DNA of 16,362 bases, taken from the NCBI GenBank assembly GCA_049522565.1, contig JBEKNT010000126.1, positions 1 through 16,362 of the forward strand, read 5' to 3'. The notes beneath the pieces were generated by a model, which was not told the DNA's origin, searched no databases, and saw nothing but the letters and a program-made list of their open reading frames with translations. The stretch comes from JASHVB01 sp049522565 (GTDB taxonomy: Bacteria > Pseudomonadota > Alphaproteobacteria > Acetobacterales > Acetobacteraceae). Below are positions 14,018 through 16,362 of this stretch, piece by piece (position 1 is the first letter of the stretch; each line of letters begins with the position of its first letter). The translations under genes were made by a program, and so were the position numbers.

Positions 14018-15085
14018 CTACCCCGCCACCAACTGCGCCAGCGCCGTGCCAACATCCGCGGTGCCCGCCTGGCCGCCCATGTCGCGCGTCTTCGGGCCGC
14101 TCTCGCGCAGCAGCGTCTCGATCGCATCGACGATCGCCTTGCCGGCCTCCGCCTCGCCGAGGTGGTCAAGCATCAGCGCCGCGGACCAGATCTGGCCGAT
14201 CGGGTTGCAGATGAATTTGCCCGCGATGTCCGGGGCGGAGCCATGCACCGGCTCGAACATCGACGGATACACCCGCTCCGGGTTGATGTTTCCCCCCGCG
14301 GCGATGCCGATCGAGCCGGCCACCGCCGGGCCGAGATCGGACAGGATGTCGCCGAACAGGTTGGTGCCGACCACCACGTCGAACCAGTCCGGGTGCTGCA
14401 CGAAATGCGCGCACAGGATGTCGATGTGGAACTGGTCGGTACGGATCTCCGGGTAGTTTTTCGCCATCGCGGCGAAGCGCTCGTCCCAGTACGGCATGGT
14501 GATGGCGATGCCGTTCGACTTGGTGGCGGAGGTCAGGTGCTTCTTCGGCCGCGTCATCGCCAGTTCGAAGGCGTATTTCAGGATGCGGTCGGTGCCGTGG
14601 CGGGTCAGCACGGTCTCCTGCACGACGAACTCGCGGTCGGTGCCCTCGAACATGCGGCCACCAACGGACGAGTATTCGCCTTCGGTGTTTTCGCGCACGA
14701 CGTAGAAGTCGATGTCGGCCTCGGTGCGGCCGGCCAGCGGGGTGCGCACGCCGGGCAGCAGCTTGCAGGGGCGCAGGTTCACGTACTGGTCGAAGCCGCG
14801 GCGGATCGGGATCAGCAGGCCCCACAGCGAGATGTGGTCCGGCACCCCCGGCCAGCCGACCGCGCCGAGCAGAATGGAGTCGGAGTCGCGCAGCCGGTCC
14901 AGGCCGTCGGGCGGCATCATCGCGCCGGTCTTCTGGTAGGTCTCGCAGGACCAGTCGTAATGCGTATACGCCAGGCCGAAGCCGAAGCGGCGCGCGGCGG
15001 CGTCGAGCACTTTCAGCGCCTCGGGCACGGTTTCCTTGCCGATTCCGTCGCCGGGCAGGACAGCGATGCGGTGGGTGCGTGCCAT
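14018..15085 (-). CDS. ttuC: Tartrate dehydrogenase/decarboxylase family enzyme
   Basis: The 355-aa NAD-dependent beta-decarboxylating dehydrogenase belongs to the isocitrate/isopropylmalate superfamily. PGDGIGKE is at 11-18, GAVGWPGVPDHISLWG at 74-89 and RGFDQYVNLRP at 96-106. RENTEGEYSSVGGR is at 131-144, HLTSATKSN at 183-191 and the metal-binding GDILSDLG at 245-252, with FEPVHGSAPDIAGK at 277-290. The GWPxVPDHxSLWG and FDQYxNxRP blocks point to tartrate dehydrogenase/decarboxylase (TtuC, TIGR02089; substrates include tartrate and D-malate) rather than LeuB. AAGGAG (15093-15098, read on the minus strand) lies seven bases before ATG 15085. The exact substrate is inference, since D-malate dehydrogenases look alike. 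It is divergent from pyrE. Confidence 0.88.
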   Translation of the reverse strand: MARTHRIAVLPGDGIGKETVPEALKVLDAAARRFGFGLAYTHYDWSCETYQKTGAMMPPDGLDRLRDSDSILLGAVGWPGVPDHISLWGLLIPIRRGFDQYVNLRPCKLLPGVRTPLAGRTEADIDFYVVRENTEGEYSSVGGRMFEGTDREFVVQETVLTRHGTDRILKYAFELAMTRPKKHLTSATKSNGIAITMPYWDERFAAMAKNYPEIRTDQFHIDILCAHFVQHPDWFDVVVGTNLFGDILSDLGPAVAGSIGIAAGGNINPERVYPSMFEPVHGSAPDIAGKFICNPIGQIWSAALMLDHLGEAEAGKAIVDAIETLLRESGPKTRDMGGQAGTADVGTALAQLVAG

Positions 15086-15099
15086 GGGCTGGCTCCTTG

Positions 15100-15132
15100 G
15101 TCAGTGGTCAGCTATCAGTCGTCAGTGGTCAG
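15100..15132. repeat. Direct repeat GTCAGTGGTCAG in divergent gap
   Basis: GTCAGTGGTCAG occurs at 15100-15111 and again at 15121-15132, exactly 21 bases apart, with a related ATCAGTC between. It fills about half of the 65-base gap between the tartrate dehydrogenase and pyrE starts. Similar SVVSGQLSVVSGQ-encoding repeats are common as dispersed intergenic elements in many bacteria (from memory). It could also be a two-helical-turn regulator site. Confidence 0.6.
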
Positions 15133-15150
15133 ATAGAGGACTCGTGCAAA

Positions 15151-15900
15151 ATGGCCAAGCCAGCCCCTGCCATGCCGAAAAGCGCCACCACCGTGTGGGA
15201 CCGCGACGCGGCGCTGACCACCGCCCGGATGCTGCTGGAAATCCAGGCGATCAATTTCCGCCCGGAGGAGCCGTACACCTTCACCGCGGGCTGGAAGTCG
15301 CCGGTGTATATCGACTGCCGGCGGATCATCTATTTCCCGCGCGTGCGCTCGAAGATCTGCGAGCTGGCGGTGGAGAAGATCCATCGTCATGTTGGCTACG
15401 AAACTATTGAGGCGGTGGCGGGCGGCGAAACCGCCGGCATTCCGTTCGCCGCGTGGATTGCCGACCGGATGGCGGCGCCGATGGCCTATGTGCGCAAGAA
15501 GCCGAAGGGCTTCGGGCAGAACGCGCTGATCGAGGGCGACGTGCCGACCGGCAAGCGCACCCTGCTGGTGGAGGATTTGACGACCGACGGGGGGTCGAAG
15601 ATCCGCTTCGCGCAGTCGCTGCGCGACGCGGGCGCGATCGTCAACCATACCTTCGTGGTGTTCTTCTACGGCGTGTTTCCCGGCGCATTTGAAACCCTCG
15701 CGCGGATGGATATTGCGCTGCACCATCTGTGCACGTGGTGGGACGTGCTGGAGGCGTGCGCCGACCGGCCGTACTTCTCCGAGGCCGCGTTGTCCGAAGT
15801 TCGGCGGTTCCTGGAGGATCCGGTGGGGTGGTCGGCGGCACATGGCGGGGTTGCCTCGGCGGAGGAAGCGGCAGCGCGACGGGCAGCCGTCGAGGCGTAA
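15151..15900 (+). CDS. pyrE: Orotate phosphoribosyltransferase
   Basis: From ATG 15151 the protein is 249 aa, the longer form typical of alphaproteobacteria. It joins orotate and PRPP to make OMP in pyrimidine synthesis. Visible blocks: INFRPEEPYTFTAGWKSPVYIDCR (34-57; substrate loop), AVAGGETAGIPFAAWIADR (88-106), YVRKKPKGFGQNALIEG (113-129) and the PRPP-binding LLVEDLTTDGGSK (138-150). The frame is open back to 15079, but those 24 residues are encoded by the intergenic direct repeat (SGQLSVVSGQ) and should not be in the protein. AGAGGA (15135-15140) ten bases before ATG 15151 supports the chosen start. It stands alone and is divergent from the tartrate dehydrogenase gene. Confidence 0.94.
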   Translation: MAKPAPAMPKSATTVWDRDAALTTARMLLEIQAINFRPEEPYTFTAGWKSPVYIDCRRIIYFPRVRSKICELAVEKIHRHVGYETIEAVAGGETAGIPFAAWIADRMAAPMAYVRKKPKGFGQNALIEGDVPTGKRTLLVEDLTTDGGSKIRFAQSLRDAGAIVNHTFVVFFYGVFPGAFETLARMDIALHHLCTWWDVLEACADRPYFSEAALSEVRRFLEDPVGWSAAHGGVASAEEAAARRAAVEA

Positions 15901-16013
15901 GCCAACCGACTGGCTATCCTCGCGCCTGACGACCTCAAATTTCACAAAGGCTAAAATTACCATCGGGCGTCTGCGCTCGCCGGCGCCGTTTTGTCGGCTT
16001 TACGATAATTCAT

Positions 16014-16045
16014 TTGACAGGGTTCTATGTGAGGCTTCTCACTAT
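16014..16045 (+). promoter_or_regulatory. Possible promoter and small palindrome before the transporter gene
   Basis: TTGACA (16014-16019) is a perfect -35 hexamer in an AT-rich island. The best -10 candidate downstream, CACTAT (16040-16045), is spaced at 20 bases, which is too long for a good fit. The palindrome GTGAG-GCTT-CTCAC (16029-16042) overlaps the spacer and could be an operator or hairpin. The rest of the gap 15901-16115 shows no gene. Confidence 0.3.
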
Positions 16046-16115
16046 CCTGACAAAAAAACAGTCGGCCGATAACGGTACGAACGATCTCTACGTGGCCAGA
16101 CAGGGAGAACGAGAG

Positions 16116-16362
16116 ATGAGCAACCTGAGCCGCCGCTCGGTGCTGCGTGGTTCTGCGTACCTTGCAGCGGGAACGGCCTTAGCCCGTCCCTATATTGCCA
16201 ACGCGGCAGCCACAACCGTGACCGCCTGGTGGACGCAGGGCTTTGTCCCCGAAGAAGACGCCGCCATCAAGCAACTGGTCGCCGAGTACCAAAAGATGAG
16301 CGGCGACACGGTCGACCTCAGCATTTTACCATTCGCCCCGCTGGCGCAGAAGATAGTCTCCG
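16116..16362 (+). CDS. ABC-transporter solute-binding protein, N-terminus only
   Basis: The gene runs off the right edge after 82 codons. It begins MSNLSRRSVLRGSAYLAAGT, a twin-arginine signal (SRRSVLRG) plus a hydrophobic stretch and ANAAA cleavage region, so export through Tat is expected. The mature start, TVTAWWTQGFVPEEDAAIKQ followed by LVAEYQKMSGDTVDLSILPF, has the layout of family 1 extracellular solute-binding proteins (sugar or polyol ABC importers). GGGAG (16103-16107) eight bases before ATG 16116 supports the start. The substrate is not visible. Permease and ATPase genes would be expected downstream of the window. Confidence 0.82.
   Translation, partial: MSNLSRRSVLRGSAYLAAGTALARPYIANAAATTVTAWWTQGFVPEEDAAIKQLVAEYQKMSGDTVDLSILPFAPLAQKIVS

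Noticed and set aside
15100..15132. CRISPR-like repeat
   Set aside because: There are only two 12-base units with a 9-base gap, too short for a CRISPR array, and no cas genes are present.
13979..15136. 385-codon open frame on the plus strand
   Set aside because: It is antisense to the tartrate dehydrogenase gene and lacks any recognisable domain.

Overview
The window is high-GC bacterial chromosome. Gene content and codon use suggest an alphaproteobacterium, plausibly of the Acetobacteraceae/Rhodospirillales. The pointers are an alr-mlaE pair, the ligase-associated helicase/PdeM pair, the long form of PyrE with its LVEDLTTDGGSK motif, and a CTCTCCCGC-type intergenic hairpin. Taxonomy is inference; no rRNA or other marker gene is present.

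Layout, left to right. Positions 1-1056 hold no gene I can support; the left part is visibly less GC-rich and carries a near-perfect 18-bp palindrome. A two-domain NIPSNAP protein (1057-1677, +) converges on pdeM (1793-2479, -), with a strong stem-loop between them. pdeM overlaps the end of a large ligase-associated DEXH-box helicase gene (2476-5043, -). Upstream of the helicase, where the partner ATP-dependent ligase and exonuclease genes are often found, there is only an unassigned stretch and a broken IS1182-type transposase (5357-5936, -). The transposase is truncated at its 5' end and frameshifted by a 14-bp tandem duplication.

Next come alanine racemase (alr) and, overlapping it, an MlaE-type lipid-transport permease without its usual mlaF/mlaD partners. 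A nested hairpin and a 443-aa pentapeptide-repeat protein built of two similar modules follow. A less GC-rich patch (about 9790-10430) encodes a small HELGH zinc-metallopeptidase-like protein that resembles the M91/NleD type and has its own strong ribosome binding site and upstream palindromes. It looks recently acquired.

The right third holds an MBL-fold hydrolase (-), a coupled hpxZ-cdh pair (-, oxalurate-type NTF2-fold protein plus periplasmic CDP-diacylglycerol pyrophosphatase), a complete vapBC toxin-antitoxin module (+) with a GTATAT operator-like repeat, and a tartrate dehydrogenase (-). The last is divergent from pyrE (+) across a 65-bp gap containing a direct repeat. The window ends inside a Tat-exported ABC-transporter solute-binding protein.

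No single new system is evident. The most informative items are the stranded lhr-pdeM pair beside transposase debris, the unpartnered alr-mlaE operon, the two-module pentapeptide protein, and the lone M91-like metallopeptidase gene. There are no tRNA, rRNA or CRISPR features that I can see.
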